The notes beneath the pieces are model-generated. The model saw only the letters and a program-made list of their open reading frames with translations. It ran no database searches and was not told the origin of the DNA. From NCBI GenBank assembly GCA_030248135.1, contig JASANC010003689.1:31047-95046 (forward strand): 64,000 nt of DNA, in the 5' to 3' direction. Made by a program: the position numbers and the translations under genes. Source of the stretch: Theristus sp. LFF4_11 (taxonomy: Eukaryota > Nematoda > Chromadorea > Monhysterida > Xyalidae). Shown here one piece after another: positions 37,701 through 52,700 of the stretch. How positions within the stretch are numbered: position 1 is the stretch's first letter; each line of letters starts with the position of its first letter.

Positions 37701-40700
37701 TCCAGCGCCAACTCAAGCTGTAATTCATCCAGCATCATGTCATCGTGACCAATAAGCACACCGGTTTACACAGCAGCCAATCAACCGTGGGTGATCTTGA
37801 CCTGATGCACCTTCCTCTCCGCCCTGACCACTCAACCCACCTGATAGCGTTCATATCAGTGCGTATATCTTTGTCGTAAATACGCGCCGTGCCGCTGCTG
37901 GGCGGAAACAGCCCAGTCAAAATCGACATCGTCGTCGTCTTGCCAGCTCCGTTGTGACCGAGGAACGCGGTGATCTGTGGTAGTTGCGTTGGTCACAAGG
38001 TTTTTTTTCTGGTTAAACTTGTTTTATCAACAGAAGATTAACTGATTAATAGGTTATGAACTATTAATAAACTGTGTAATGCACGCGAAAAATTTCTTAT
38101 TAAAATTTCCAAAAGCAAATTGGTAATATTGACCGCATTATCCATCTATTCATCTACAGTGTGTTCGTTTAAACCTGTCACTTTTTTCTCAGAATAAAGA
38201 GGCTCACGAAAGAAGAAAGCACAAGGATCGGAGATGCAAGTAAACCCATACAACTGCTACCAATCTGCATGTGAACCCAATGTAAGCACACACCAAACGA
38301 GTAGCTGCTGGCTACTTGATATCCAGTAATTTTCACAAGCATTTCCAAGAGCAGTCACCTGATTCTCGTACAAATTCAGCGTCAATTTGTTCACGGCGTA
38401 TTTGCGCGACGCGGCCTGCTTGTAGACTTTGCACAGCGACTCGATGCAGACGCCCAGCGGGAGGTGCGTCGGGTCGTACTCAGACAACAGACGGCCGCCG
38501 TGCTGGCCCTGACAGAGAGATCGGGAAAAAATGTGAATCTTCATTTGATCATTATCAATTATTCAATCAAACGCAACCTGTTACAATTCGAAATGGATTG
38601 AGCAGGAAAAAAATCTTTTCACATGCAGAAAACAATCAAATTTCAGTGGACAAGGACACGCACGCAGTCGGCAAATAATGATTTGATTCGGTACATCAAA
38701 CCCAAACCCTTTTGTCCAATGGGTCAAGACAGAGATTGGAACACAAAACTTGCTGAATTGTAAACCGAAGATACAACACACAAGATCTCACGACTTTACC
38801 ATACCCAAATACGCTCATTAACATGTGTTTTTTTCAAATCAACGCACATAAATTCAAAAAAAAACATATCAACATGCTTGGATTCAAGCGCAACCAATCA
38901 GAAGCACCCTTCAATCCCAAAAAGCAACCACCGCGCACACCGACTCACCCAATGCCACGTATCACTGCCCGTCACGTCTGGCAGTTCGTCCATCTCAGCG
39001 TCCGCGTCGGTGTACTGCACCGGAGTCTGACCGAAGAGACGCGCCACAATCGACCGCAACACCCGCCAGCAATGCGCCCAAAGGCCGATTTTGAAGCACC
39101 GCCTGCTTGTGCCCTCCGTCCAGTAGGACGGCATAAACGGAAAGTACCACGGACGCGGCAGACCGAATTGACCGGGGTGCACTTGCTCGACGTACCTGCG
39201 AAGTGGTTAGAATGGCTTTAAATGTTATTTTAGCCATTTTTTGTTTTTGGACATAAAATCTGAATTCTTTGTTGCGCTGAAGCAGCACAGTAGTGCAAAA
39301 AACGCTTTGACATTTCAAACAATTCATATTGAGATCATCATTTCCTGCAGTCGAATGTTTGACCGGATAGCAGAAATTGACGTTAAACAGCGCATTTGAA
39401 CAAAAAAAAAACGAAATATGACCCACCCGGTCTGCTGTCTGCACTTTTTAGCTAACTCATGTCACTGGAAAACCATTCACATGTGGCCAAAGTACTTGAT
39501 AATTACAGAAATATGCCCTCTATTACCCAAAAATACTGCCTTATCATCAAAAAATAGCACAAAAACAATCAATAAAGATATTTTTTGGGATTGAAATCAA
39601 CGTCCACACTCACCACCCAACACCAACGCACCGGAGTTTGCGGTATCTTTGGGTGGCTAAATGGAACCGATACAGTCAAACTCTAAATTATAGAGAATCA
39701 GCTGATTACGGTATGATGCACGCTTTCTGTGCACGCATTGCTTTGGGGGGGGGCGGAGTTCGATTTGCACAGAAAGCATACCAACGAATCAGCTGATTCC
39801 CTATAAAATAGAGGTCGACTGTACGTTAGCGACGGGGGCTGGAAGGGAGCTGAAACTGAAAAGCTGAACAACCAAAAAGAACCGAACGCACCAGACCATC
39901 GCCGAATACAGCAAGATGTCTACAGCGATCATGACGAACACATAGAACAGATTGAAGTTGTCGCCCTCGAGTGGCGAGTGGCGCAGATTCGGCCACTGAC
40001 TGCCGACGCCCTCCATCTCGTAATACGCGAGATACTTGGCGCCCAAGCCGAACGCTGCGGTGCTCGAGAGCGAGCTGAGCGTCTTCGCCCACGTCGGTAT
40101 GATCACGTGCGCTGACTCCTCGCGAATCGAGATGTACAGAAACGGCACGTACGAGAGCAGATAGATGATGCCGGCGCAGGCGGCCGCTTGCTTTGCGCGC
40201 GAGTAGAACGTCGAGATGAGAAAGCTGCATCGAACAGAGGGAGAGAGATTTAGTTCACAGTCGATTCCAAAGCGGCATTCATAAAGCCGTATTTAGTGAC
40301 CGCGTAGCTTTATTTTATCACAGCTACGACTGCCAAGCTTTTATAAAACTGCCCCCAGATATCGCACATCTCAAAGAATCAGAGGAGGCTCTAATCCGAG
40401 CGAAACGGCGCGTTAGATTCTTGGCTGTGCGTTCGAGCCCCGCCGAGGGGTGTATAGGCAGTTAATAACAGGGAAAACTTGATGTACACCCCATTCGACA
40501 GCGTTCTGTACGCTTTTCTGGAGTTGCCCTGGCTAAAAACCATCGGCTAAAATCCCCAACCAACAAAACAACAACAACACGAACGCAAAGCAGATGGTGG
40601 AGGCCGCAAACAGCTCCAACAGGAACCAGACGAGGAACGGATTGCTGTGCGCGAGCACGCCGCCCCATTTGAGGACGAGCGTCAATGACGTCATCGTGAC

Positions 40701-43700
40701 GGTCATCTGCGTGAACGCTGTGACGAACCAGGCCAGCCAGTGCACGCTGTTCGTCAGACCCATCGTGCGCATCACCTGATTGTGCTTTGCAGATTGTAAT
40801 ACTCATAGGTTGAGGTTTTTAAACAAAATTCCATCAAAATGTGCTTCACAAATTTTTGACTTTCTGTTGAGTGGAATTAACATTCGCTGGCTGCAAATAG
40901 GGACATTGGTTGGTGTTTTTACGAGTTTTATTGAACTGTGCGGCGCACTAAACATTAGCACTCAAAATGACCCTGAAGTCTTCTACACGAACCTCTTTCA
41001 ATCGTTTCTCCTTTTCATAGACGATACTTTGCACCAACATAGCCGACGAATACACCCAGGAAATGCCAAGGCACAGCGGCAGCACGTGTTCTATCATGAA
41101 CAGGAAGCTGGAAATTAACAAAAAAACCTTGCTGTGTTGTTCAAGAAGAAAGTAAAAAACACATCAAATTCTCACTTATTCCACAGATAGCACGGGTATG
41201 GAAACTGCTGAATGTAAGTGCCAGGCTCGACGATTTCCCGTCCCGCGTACACGTCAATCATTGCTCTCTCCAGAACGTCCTGAACCAAAATTTTTTTCAT
41301 TTTATAATCACTATCAAATAATATTATACAATTTTTTACATGTTTTTACTTATACAAAACTAGCAACGAACCGATAAACATTTATTGAACAAACCTTCTT
41401 AGTCGAAACAGTTCTTAAGATAAGACAACTAATTAACAAGTGTTTGCGGTGGTGGTGGGATGAGTTGTCTCAACAAAACAATCAATAACAAAACTCCATG
41501 CTCACCTGGACCCAGAGGAATCCGAACGTGTAGTACGTGTAGTCCCAGTTGCGTGGTCCCGGATACCAGAAGAGACTACGCGCCGCCTGCGTGGTCGTCG
41601 TGTAGGAGGCGTTCTGGCGAATCTTGTAGACGAGATGATTCGGCAGTGTCCCATTGACGTCGACGTTGAAAATCACACCTGCAACGGTCAGATTTACAGT
41701 TGATCGTTAGCGTGTTTTCATTTGATCGTTTGCTGATTTGATGAGTTGTTTGATCGTTTTCGATCGTTAGCATGTCATTTTTCATCTACTTTGACTTTAT
41801 CACACTTTGCGTTCTGCCATTTTTCTTTTGATACACATTGATTCGCTGCAGAAATGATTATTATAGTGTCATAAATTTCAAAATCTGTCATTTTCAAACG
41901 GTACAACTTAACCGCATTTCCCGCGAAACTTTGCCAACATTCACTGATTGCCACTATTGCTCACTCAAACGTGTCACGAAATTAATCCTATCATGCGAAG
42001 ATCAGCTAAAGTGAGACGTCGTAAGACAAGTACGCTAGGCATAGCTTCACAAAGTAGACATTTTTCACTTCAATGCTCTATGATCCTTTCAGCTCACTCA
42101 ATTTGTTTATTAACGTCCTTGCGTGTTTTTCATGCGTTTTTCGTGAATGAAATTACGATTCCAACTTCGCATGCATGTTTCAAATCCAAATCATGCATGT
42201 TTCAGTCAAAAACCGAAATCAAGCATATATTCAATGTTGGAAAATTCGGTAGCATGACGACTAAAACAGCGTCGGTAAAAATGAACTGCACGGAAACGAA
42301 CTGCTTTTTGTCTTCATTCTTATTGTATGACCCTAACTAGGAGAACAAGAACTGTACATTTTGTACATTTCTTTTTGTACCCGAACGCTTCTTTTGTAAA
42401 GCGGGCCTATTTTTCATGAGTTTTATTGTACAGGGTGGGCCAAAAAAAAGGTTCCATTTTCAAACTGCTGTCACTGGCTGGTATTTCAATATTATGAGCT
42501 GAAATTTTCAGCATTGATAAAACATGTGATGCCATTTTTCTGACAAAATTTTTATCCAGTTTGGTCAAGTAGATTCAGTTTTACAGCACAATGTTTAAAA
42601 ATTCCCAAATTTTCAAAAAAAACGGATTTTTAACCAAGAATTTAACAACGAATCATTGCTCATAGACATCCAAATCATCATCAAGGTTTGTCGTCCGGCA
42701 GCGGCTGGATGGAATTTTACGCGAAACTGGCGAGTCACTGCAGAAAAACTTTCAGATTGCTCCCACCAGATAGCACACCAGACCCGTTGTTCTGCTGTCC
42801 ACTTAACCATGACGAAACTGCAGAAAACTGAAACTGAAACACTGTTTTTATTCAAACCGCAGAAAAACTTTTCAAAAGAAACAAATTAACAGGAGCAACA
42901 CAGAAAACAAAAAAATCAACTGAACAATTCTTTCTGTCGCAGTCGCAGTCGCTGCTGACTCGAGTCCGTTGTGACACATCAGAATTTCGCTCGAGGTGCT
43001 CAAATGCAATTCAAGTGTGAGACCTTTCCACTCTGAGCGCATGATTTCAACTATCACGGGTATCCAAAAAAAAACAATTTGTCACCTTCGCAACAGTTTC
43101 AAAATTGAATCACGCATCTTGATACTAATTTTTTCTTGCACTCATTTCAGTCAATTTGTTGATTTTTCGAGCTTTTTAGAAAATCTGCCACAGTGAGCGC
43201 TAGGAATTATATATCGGAAAAAATTTTTTGTCAATAAAATGGCAACGCATGTTTTATCAGTGCTGAAAATTTCAGCTCATAATATTAAAACACCAGCCAG
43301 TGACAGCAGTTTGAAAATGGAACCTTTTTTTTGGCCCACCCTGTACTTTGGTGCTTTTAGAGACCGACTCAATATAAACTACTTTGTGTTCTGCGCTGAT
43401 ATTTCTTTGTGGCAATTTTGCTACAGTTTCAAACGAGCAGACCACGTTTCGAAAATGAATTTGTACCAGCTGGTTCCAAAAAAAACTGTCCGCACCTGCT
43501 TCCTGGCATCGGGCAACAGGGTTTCTGTTATTTCGCAACCAGTTTTACAGTTTTCCCCTATTTTCCTGTTTGTTCAGAACAGCACCACCAACGATGTGTG
43601 CGATTTCAACCACATATAACATGCGTTTGAAATTCAAATTCAATCTCACGCGCATATACCAAAAAAGGTCATCTTGACTTGAATCGCAGTTGAAACTCTG

Positions 43701-46700
43701 CTATTCAAAGTACGCATTTACAATCGTGTGTTACTGCCGTATTGCGTGTGTTAATGTCATTTTCTGCAGCGATCTTCCACCCCGGTATAACGATCGTTTT
43801 GCAACAGTTTCATTGGTAAGGTGGGATTAGGTAATAAAAACGGTCAGACGCTTGCTTGCATCTTATGATACTACGCACTATCATGATACCGATGCTAATG
43901 ACATCTACTCGTCTATGATCGAATCATCTGAAACCACTACAACAACCAAAAGCAAATACATTCTCAAATTTATCTTAAACGTCATAAGTTATAAGCAAAC
44001 TGACTGTGAAAGGCAGTCATTGATTACATACTGTTCAAATGCGATGCTTCGTAAACTGCGCAGCCGCAAGCCAAAAATAACACGCAAAAAAGTCAGCTAT
44101 GGCGAGTCATGCGGTGATATGTTTTTGTGTCGATCATATTTAGCATTCGAAATAGTGCGCACGGGGCTCATGCGCCCATCCCACTTTTTTATCTTGTCCT
44201 TTGCATTCGTTTTACTTTGCCAGCTAGCTAGCTAGATGTTTTCTCAGTGTCAACAAGCAAGTGCCTTCGCTCCTTGCGTTTCTACACGTCTTTTTCTGAC
44301 GAATAGCCATTTATGCTTTTCGTTAGTCATCTAATAAGAATAATAAATAAAAAAACTGCGCGCTGTACAATATCGGAGCGCAGCTTTTATGGCCGTCACG
44401 TCACCATGCGGCATGCGCACTGTTTTTCGCCATCCTTTCCGTCTGTTTTCGGCCAGAAACGAACATGATAGTCCCGAGTGCTAAAGCGTGTTTCTGATAA
44501 TAATTCTGGAATACTGGTGTGTAAATGTTCTTGTGCTCTTTTCTGCTCGGAATCTATAGCGTGACTGTTGGTTGAACATTGTCACACTTCAAAGGTCTAA
44601 GAGTTTTATGTTTAGCGACGAAAGTGTTTTTTCCTTAAAAGCTCGAGCAAGATTGTTTTGGCGAAAAAGTTGTAAATCGGGAATTTATGTTTTTTACCTG
44701 TTTTGCTAAACTTTCCCGTGAAGAAAAAACAACTTAGAAGAGCATTTTACGGTTAGACGACCTGTCAAATATCACAGTTAGAGAACATCTCACTTTGGAC
44801 GCCCGTCAAACCACACCCACAACAATGATATCAAAATTCAAAGCACGATTTAAACCGTGCCACGGAGCTTTGAGCCATTTCCAGCTCTCCGCATCAGCAC
44901 AAAGGGCCGTTATCAACATCGTTTTTCATGGGCTATTTCATCTGTGACGGTCCCAACGGACATCGAGATTAATCCATGATCCCTATCCCACTATAAAGTA
45001 GGCAGGCATAACTGATGGGAGGAGAGCCGGTTAGAGGGAACGCCTTTTATGTTCGCACAATGGGGGGTCAAATATTCCAGTTGCTTCTCTCAGTGAAATG
45101 ATACAATAAAACTGAAATTTTTAAAACAAGCATACCAACGCGACCACCCGGAAAACGCCATTTTATAATTTCATATTTATATTTGAAAAATGTATAAAAC
45201 TCGCGCGCCGCGTCGCTGTATGTTATCAATGGCAAAACGCTTGAAACCCATCTGCGACTGAGAATATGTTGTTAAACTAAAACAGCTATTGTGCATGTGT
45301 CGATGCTTATATTGTTTGACACATACACACACACACACGATCGTGAAATTTCGATAAAAATATGTATTTCGACCTCTCTGCTACTCGTAAATTGGCCCCA
45401 TTTATCTTTGATTTCAGCAGCAATACTCACATGTATTCACATGCACAGTAAACATATAAAACTCATGGTTAGCTTCCCCTTGAAAGTACACTACACGTAC
45501 CATGCATGTGCATGAAGATGACTATATACGCAAGTAAATTATATTTTTTGGCGCATCGCTTATAAAATGATCGTTTATTTAAAGCGAGAAAAAACGTATT
45601 TTTCACAGGCAATGGCAGCGCTGACGGCACGGAATCGGAAATGAGGAACTCCTTTGGGAGAAGCATCCGATTCGGAGAAATGCGGGGGTCGTAAGCTTGC
45701 AGCAGATTTTTCATTTTAACAGAGCCAAAACTGAGTCGAAATCTGTCATGAGCTGCGATTCGCAACAACCAACTACCCCTCACACTGTGACCACGCCCCC
45801 AATATACATACACAATGCTCAAAACGTTTGTTACACTATTTAGTTTCAGTGTTCTTTATGCGCATTTAATAGCAAGGTAATTTATCATTTATGCGTGTAA
45901 TTCAGCTTCACAAAGCTGGTGACAACCATTTCAGCATTCAGCAACGAGCCAGATGACAGCGACAAAAGGCTCATGCTTTTTCGTTTTTGCTGCACGAATA
46001 TTGTATTGACGTTTATTTTATGGCTGCATGTTGCATTCATTTTTCACAATAGTTGCTATTGTTTTCGTTGCGTTAATAACAGCCGAAACTGGTGGTCCCA
46101 TAAAATAACACCCGTTGGTTGGTTTGAATTTATTTTATAGTATTTGTGCTTCGTACATGTATTACACCTGATGATGGTTCCAAATCGTCTGTTTAAAAAT
46201 AGCTGTATGTTTAAAACGCTGCATTTCACAATCATCGATTTCAAAACCATTGAACTGCCACGAGAGACGAGATACAAGGCAACCATTTTAAATAAGAGTG
46301 ATTGTGATAGAAAAGTAGATTATTGTGAAATTACCGTCCACAAGAAAACATCCCGTGTTACGAACTATGCCGCCAGGAGACAAGCGCGACAGAATTTGGA
46401 CGTGTCTCATGCGTTCAACTGAAGGGGAGTGACCATAAAAGATCAAGAATTCTAATCATGCACTCATCCTTCCTGTACTTGAAATGGGTGTACACTTTCT
46501 TATCATAGTATCATTGTCCTAATTCGAGTGGTTGTGTTACAGCAATGTCATAACGTTACTTACTTAACTTATCAAAATTTTTAAGGCCAGCTTTAACGCC
46601 GGGTTCGCATCACACTACTCAATGTACGCACGTGGAATGTTTTACTCAAGTATCTCATTCGTTATGGAACTATTCCGTTCCGCTGTCACCCATTTACCCA

Positions 46701-49700
46701 TGGGGAATATAACAGTTCTCCGACGTACTTTAAGGTTTCTTTCATCGTTTCCATAGTTTCACTTCAAACCAGCTTGAGCTCCAGAATGGGCAAACAACGA
46801 TTTTTTGATGGAATAATTTCATCTTGTTCTTTTTCGCATTATTTGCATTCCTTATACTTTTGCACACATATAAAATGTAAATAAATGACAATCTGGAAAC
46901 AGCAAAATGCGCCTCATAAATTTCCGAAATATCAATTCTCAATGTCACACTACTATTAAAAAACCGAAATTTTTGCAACACTTTTTATCACGCCGATAAA
47001 TTGCTTGCTCTTGTGTTTTTTGCTTTTTTCCTGTTCTGGAACTTGTGTCTAACATTACTTTTTTGTGAAGAAAATACAAATCAACCATTTCCATTTAAAT
47101 TCACAGGTTTAATTTGTTGTATAAATAAATTTCTAATTAATTTTTGCGATTGAGCCACGGAAGACCATAGAATTGTCATGAGAAGATGTTATTTTAAGGC
47201 GGAAATGGGTAAAACTGCTTGCGTGACCCCTGCTGACATGAAAAAACATTTTGCTGATGCCAAATTTTTCGGGCCTGCTGAACTTGCAATTTCGGAGCAT
47301 TTGATTTTTGCTCTAAAAAACTCCATCAATCAATCATTCAACATCAGATATGGAAAAGGTGGTAACAAAACAGTAAAAGAGATTGATTACTTTAAAAACC
47401 TTTCCTGCAGAATCTCAGAGAAGCTCTCCAATTTGTCTACTGTAACCATTTCAACACCAACTGTTACAATCTACCTGCTAGAAATCTCATAAAATCACAA
47501 ACACTACGTATTTTATTGACTTTCAATGAAGCAATAGAAATCCCTGGACCAGCTTCTCTGTCGAATCGAAATACAAAAGTTTGATTCAATTGCCGACAAA
47601 CCGGCAGGTCAAAATGTTACGTGTCAAGTCTCCATTGTTCTGTTTCAACCATTCTTTTGCAATATTTCGAGTAAACTGAGACTCCTCATTTTCATAGTAA
47701 TATAACGGTTTGTAAACAAATATGTGTTTGTAGTAAAGTAGCAAATATTTTCTCTTAAAACCACGAAAATGCCAACAATCAGCTCAAAGCCGTTAGGAAA
47801 TGCAAACACAATGTGACACAATGTTGTCGTTCTAGTTGTGCTCCGCAGTTCAGCTTCACCACCTATGAAGTTGAAAAGGCTAAACGGTTTTTTCAAAATG
47901 TTTACCTTTCTAAAAAAACGTGCATCATTTTTGCGACAATACCAGATGGTAAATGATTCTCTCCAGATTAACTTTTCCCACCAATATTTTTTGCCGGATT
48001 TTCATTTAAAAAGAGCTCTTGAAAAAATGCGCTGGTCGGCCTCAAAAACATGCCTGATGGAAAACTTTGGGAAATTTTCAGCTGAAAAGCGGGTAACAGA
48101 CCAGTTTATGCGAAGAATTTTTCAGGTAGTTTTTCTGACAATGACGAGTCTATTTTTTACACAAGTTATAGTTTGTTTTCATTCGTAATTCACTTCACTT
48201 CACAAACTAACTAACTTTTTTAAAATTCCAACACAATACTGAACAAACCATAACATCATTGAACCTCTGTCCATGTATCTCACTTTACGAGTTTAATAAA
48301 GTAGTGAGATGATAAAATTATAGCGAATTTATGGTGTGCTCATCTGGTGTTACATGACTGTTCGAAGGAAACGCACACAAAAACTCGTAAAATTTCAACT
48401 ACCGAATGAGAACGTTCCAAAAACATAATGATACGTACGAGTTTTATTACTCATCCACGGTTGTTATGCACCTTTGAAACTAACCTATTCTCAAGCGATG
48501 GTCCTAATAATAAGTGCACATAACCTCTATTGTTAATGTCCACTATGTTTGTGCGCATTCGGGCATGTTGGACACGGTTGTAGAATTGTCGGTTTGTATC
48601 AAAATAAACTGAATTTTAAAGTATCATTTTTTGAAACACGCACCTTTCCACTGTTTCAGGGAAGTTTTAATTTTTAATGGTTAAAAATGACGTAAGCCTG
48701 CATCGGAATTCTGACTTATTAAAAAAACAGCGGTTTACCTGCGTTGTTATAATTCTGAGTCAATAAATTTCAGGTTGCAGAGTGACTCAACAAACAGCAG
48801 CTGAGTCATAAAATCCACCTCAACATGACGTCGTCATTTCACACGGACTGCGGTTGAAAACAAACATTAAAAACTCTTACTTCAACATTATACGCGCGTT
48901 AATCAAATTTATATCGTGCTACATTTACGGAACGTTCGCTTTACAATGTATCCATCATTAATACTAATCGTGACTTGCGTTACCACAGTCTTCTGTCTCG
49001 GCAAGTTGACCAGTTTTAATTCAAGTTGAGAATTGATTGCTAAATATTATCGCGCCACAACTTATAGATCTGTAACGCAGACAACAGATTCTCAAATCCA
49101 CTCAAGCTTTTTAAAAGTTCGGTTTAGGATTAGGAAGAGTTAATGATACAGTGTAAGCTGATATCCAAACTTCCTGGTACCCCACTCCCTGTGAATAAGA
49201 ATTCAGATTTAGAACACGTGCTAGACCGTTTGTTTCTGTAAAAGGCAAGAACCTGCGGATATTGAACAAAAAACACCGAACTGAGAATATCCCTAAGAGG
49301 CCGAGAATCATGTCGACAAAAGCTCCCAATTCCACCGGATCTGCCCCACTGCTCAGACTACTCCGGCGACGCCTCGCGCAAATGCGTGCAAGAGTGCTCG
49401 AAGGGTTATCTGAAGCGTCTCGACACACTCGGCGTCACGTACGACTTCTCGCTGCGTCTGACGGAGCTGCGCAGCGTCTGCGAGGCCTATCGACCCGCTC
49501 AAGAATGCATCTCGACGCGCTGTCCGCAGCGGTTGAGTCGACAGGCAAAGAACTACATTGGCGCTAAATTTGACATGGACGTGCCGTGCGACGAACGATA
49601 CACGCCCGAGTTCGAGAGGAACGGCAAATGCCTCAGTCAGGCGATTCGGACGAGTCTGAGCGCCTGTCGCGCGACCTGTCAAGTGGAGGGGTGCGTGTTT

Positions 49701-52700
49701 TCGCTTGGAAATTGGCTGGAATTTTGTGGGGGTTTCTAAAATTGCAACGGCCACTTCTGTTCTTCGGGTGCCCGAAACCCGAAGGTGCAAAACACTGGTC
49801 GGCTGAGTGTCTCGTATGAGCTAATGCGGTCGTCCAAGAGGGGGACAGCCTGCAAGTCCAGTTCTGTCCTGGGGCTGATTATATCGAGTCGAGGTTTTTG
49901 GAATTTTGTAAGTCAAGGTTGAAAATTGTCGTTACGATGAATTTTGTAAGTCAAGGTTGAAAATTGTCGTTACGATGAATTTTGGATTTCCAGATTGACA
50001 TTCGATGTTTAACACTCGAGATGGATTCGGCTGATTTCTTGTCCCGATTGTGTGTGAATTGCAACCTGGTTCTCATAGATAACAACAAAACCGAGAAAAT
50101 AACACTTTGAGATAGAACAAAGGGTTAAAAGGAGTTTTCGTGACTAAATTTTCATTATGGCGCCGAATTAATCAAATTCGTTCTCTGCATTTCGGTCTGG
50201 CCAAAATCAGACGCAGAAAAGTGGTAGTGGGTAGGGTTAGGGGCTTTGAAAAAAAATTTTTTTTTTATTTTTTTTCGTTTTTTTTTTAAAATTGGATTTT
50301 TTTTTCAAACTTAAAAAAAAATTTAAAAAATTTTTCTTCTACTTTGCTCTGAAAATTCGATTTATGGCATAATTTTTTGAAAGTTCAAACCAAATTTTCT
50401 TCCCAACTTCTTTGTGTGCTTAGGAACATGTCATTATTTGGTCATTTTGACCGACGTACTCCATGTTTTTCGATTTGGACGACTTCTAGAGTCAATTTTT
50501 AGCGTTGAAATGACTTAACTGAATTGAAATATCGTTTCAGAAATCGTTTTCTTGCAACTTAGAACATGTTTTTTCAGTCGGTAGGCCATGAGATGAACAT
50601 GATATTTTGTTGATTGGCGTATGTTATAGGTCTACAATGGAGTTGTGCGATATATTGTTAAACAATTGGAGCGGAGATGTTGGTTAATACCACATCACAC
50701 GACCGTTTTTCAGATACCCGATAACATGGCCACATGTTAAAACTTGCGTGCTGAGCTAAACTAACGTGTTAAACTTGCGTCTGTCAGTTGCCCGCAACGT
50801 GATCGCGAAATCATGGTACGTGTTTTCGATACGATGATTTGAAGAGTGGGCTCTCGCCATGTGGCAGATAGCATAGCTGGTTGAACCTGAAAGTAAGTGT
50901 CTTGGGGGGGGGGCGACCGGGTCGACAGGGGTTGCCGACTTAGCTACAGCAAACAGGAATTTTTGAACACAGTCAAATTTTGGTAATTTTCTAAAGAGGA
51001 ACAACTAAGAACGGTTCAATATTCAAGTACACGTCGAAAATTGTCCTGTTTTACTGTTGAAAATGCAACTTTCCCTCTATGAAATGGACATAATTTCAAT
51101 AAAACACGATTTTCGCTCTTATAGTTTTCCGGATCGTTCTGAAAATAGTCTAGATGAACTCAGCTCGACGAGACGCTTAGAACAAACCTAACTTGTAAAA
51201 AAAAAAATTTTTTAAATTTTTTTTTTTAAATTTAAAAAAAAATCCGGATTTTTTTTTCCCTAACCCTAGTAGTGGGCCGTGGCCTCATCAATGATGTGCC
51301 GCTCTTGAACCACTCTTGAGTTGTGAATAATAGTAGTGAACCGCAGTGAATGAATAGTGAAAGAGATTAAAAAACCACTACAACAACAACCACAAAATTG
51401 CAGACGTCGTATCGCGAACGACTGGGTCGACTCGCAACCGTCGCTACTGGACGTGCAAGAGTCGCGCCGGCTGGTCGAGGAGTGCCATCTGGTGCAGTGC
51501 TCGCAGCAGTGCATCACACCCAAGATCCTCGAGAAGTGCCAGAATCGAACACAGGCGCTGCGACTGTTCGAACTGTGGATGCGTCAGTTGTTGATCAGTC
51601 GCCACGTCGACCGGCACAACACGGCGATTCACGATCTACCGCCGAACTGCCGATTCGCGGCCGAGTTTCGATCGACACTAAAGGCGCAACGAAGCGCCGA
51701 ACAGGCGGACGGACACAGCAGCTCGCAGAAGGCGACGACGGGTGAGGCCGGACGAATGCGGTCGAACACTTGCGCCACCGGACTAGCTTTGTGCGTAGCG
51801 TTTGCGATTACTACTTGGTTATAAAAAACGGATCTTTGTTTTGTATTTTATTATCTTCAGTTGCGATATGGTTTTGTGTTCTGTTTTGCGTTCGTTTCTT
51901 CTGGATATTGTCAATTTCAATTTTGCTTCCATGCCATTTGATTTTATAACTTACTGCTTCATCATAGCTTTAGCGCTTTGTTTCGAAAGCAACAGTGCAC
52001 TGTTGTAGTGTACGCATTGATTATGATGATCTTGCTTTTTAAAAATTGCAATTTACGATTTCACGAATTTCATGCGTTTCTCTTGCGGTTAAAGTATACT
52101 CAACTTGGTGCAAACGGGCTGTTGCACTGCACACAAATCATGTACCCACCACAATTCACCAACCGCATAGCCACAATAAAACTTTCCATTTGAACTAAAT
52201 CCAAGAAAACTGCCGGATGTTTGAAAGATCTACTGTAGTTCGGATCGATCCGGATCGCTCGGATCAAGAACTTTGCCATCACATTTTCAATCTACCCATT
52301 CCTTCTACCGCAAATTCCAACAAGTTTTGCGCAAATCCTCAAAATGATCCACAATTTCAAACTACTCACTTCAAGGCTCAATTCAAACCTACTCACCACG
52401 AGAAAGTCCACCAACATGCATAACAGTCCCAACTTCAATTTTAATCCAACCTTACAAACAGAGACAATTTGCAAAAAACCCTCCGAATTCTTGAAAAAAA
52501 ACTACACTCACTCGCAAACACGGTGACGTTGTCCCAGTAGGCCTGCTGCTGGAAATAGGACACCAGCGCCGGCTCATCCTTGAAGCCGCGGAAGAAGTTC
52601 AGATCAGCTCCTGAATAAAAAAAAATGAACACGATCTTTGAAACTTCCCAACAAAAAAAAGCGATTCAGAAAACCACGAACGCACCGCCGACCAACTGCA

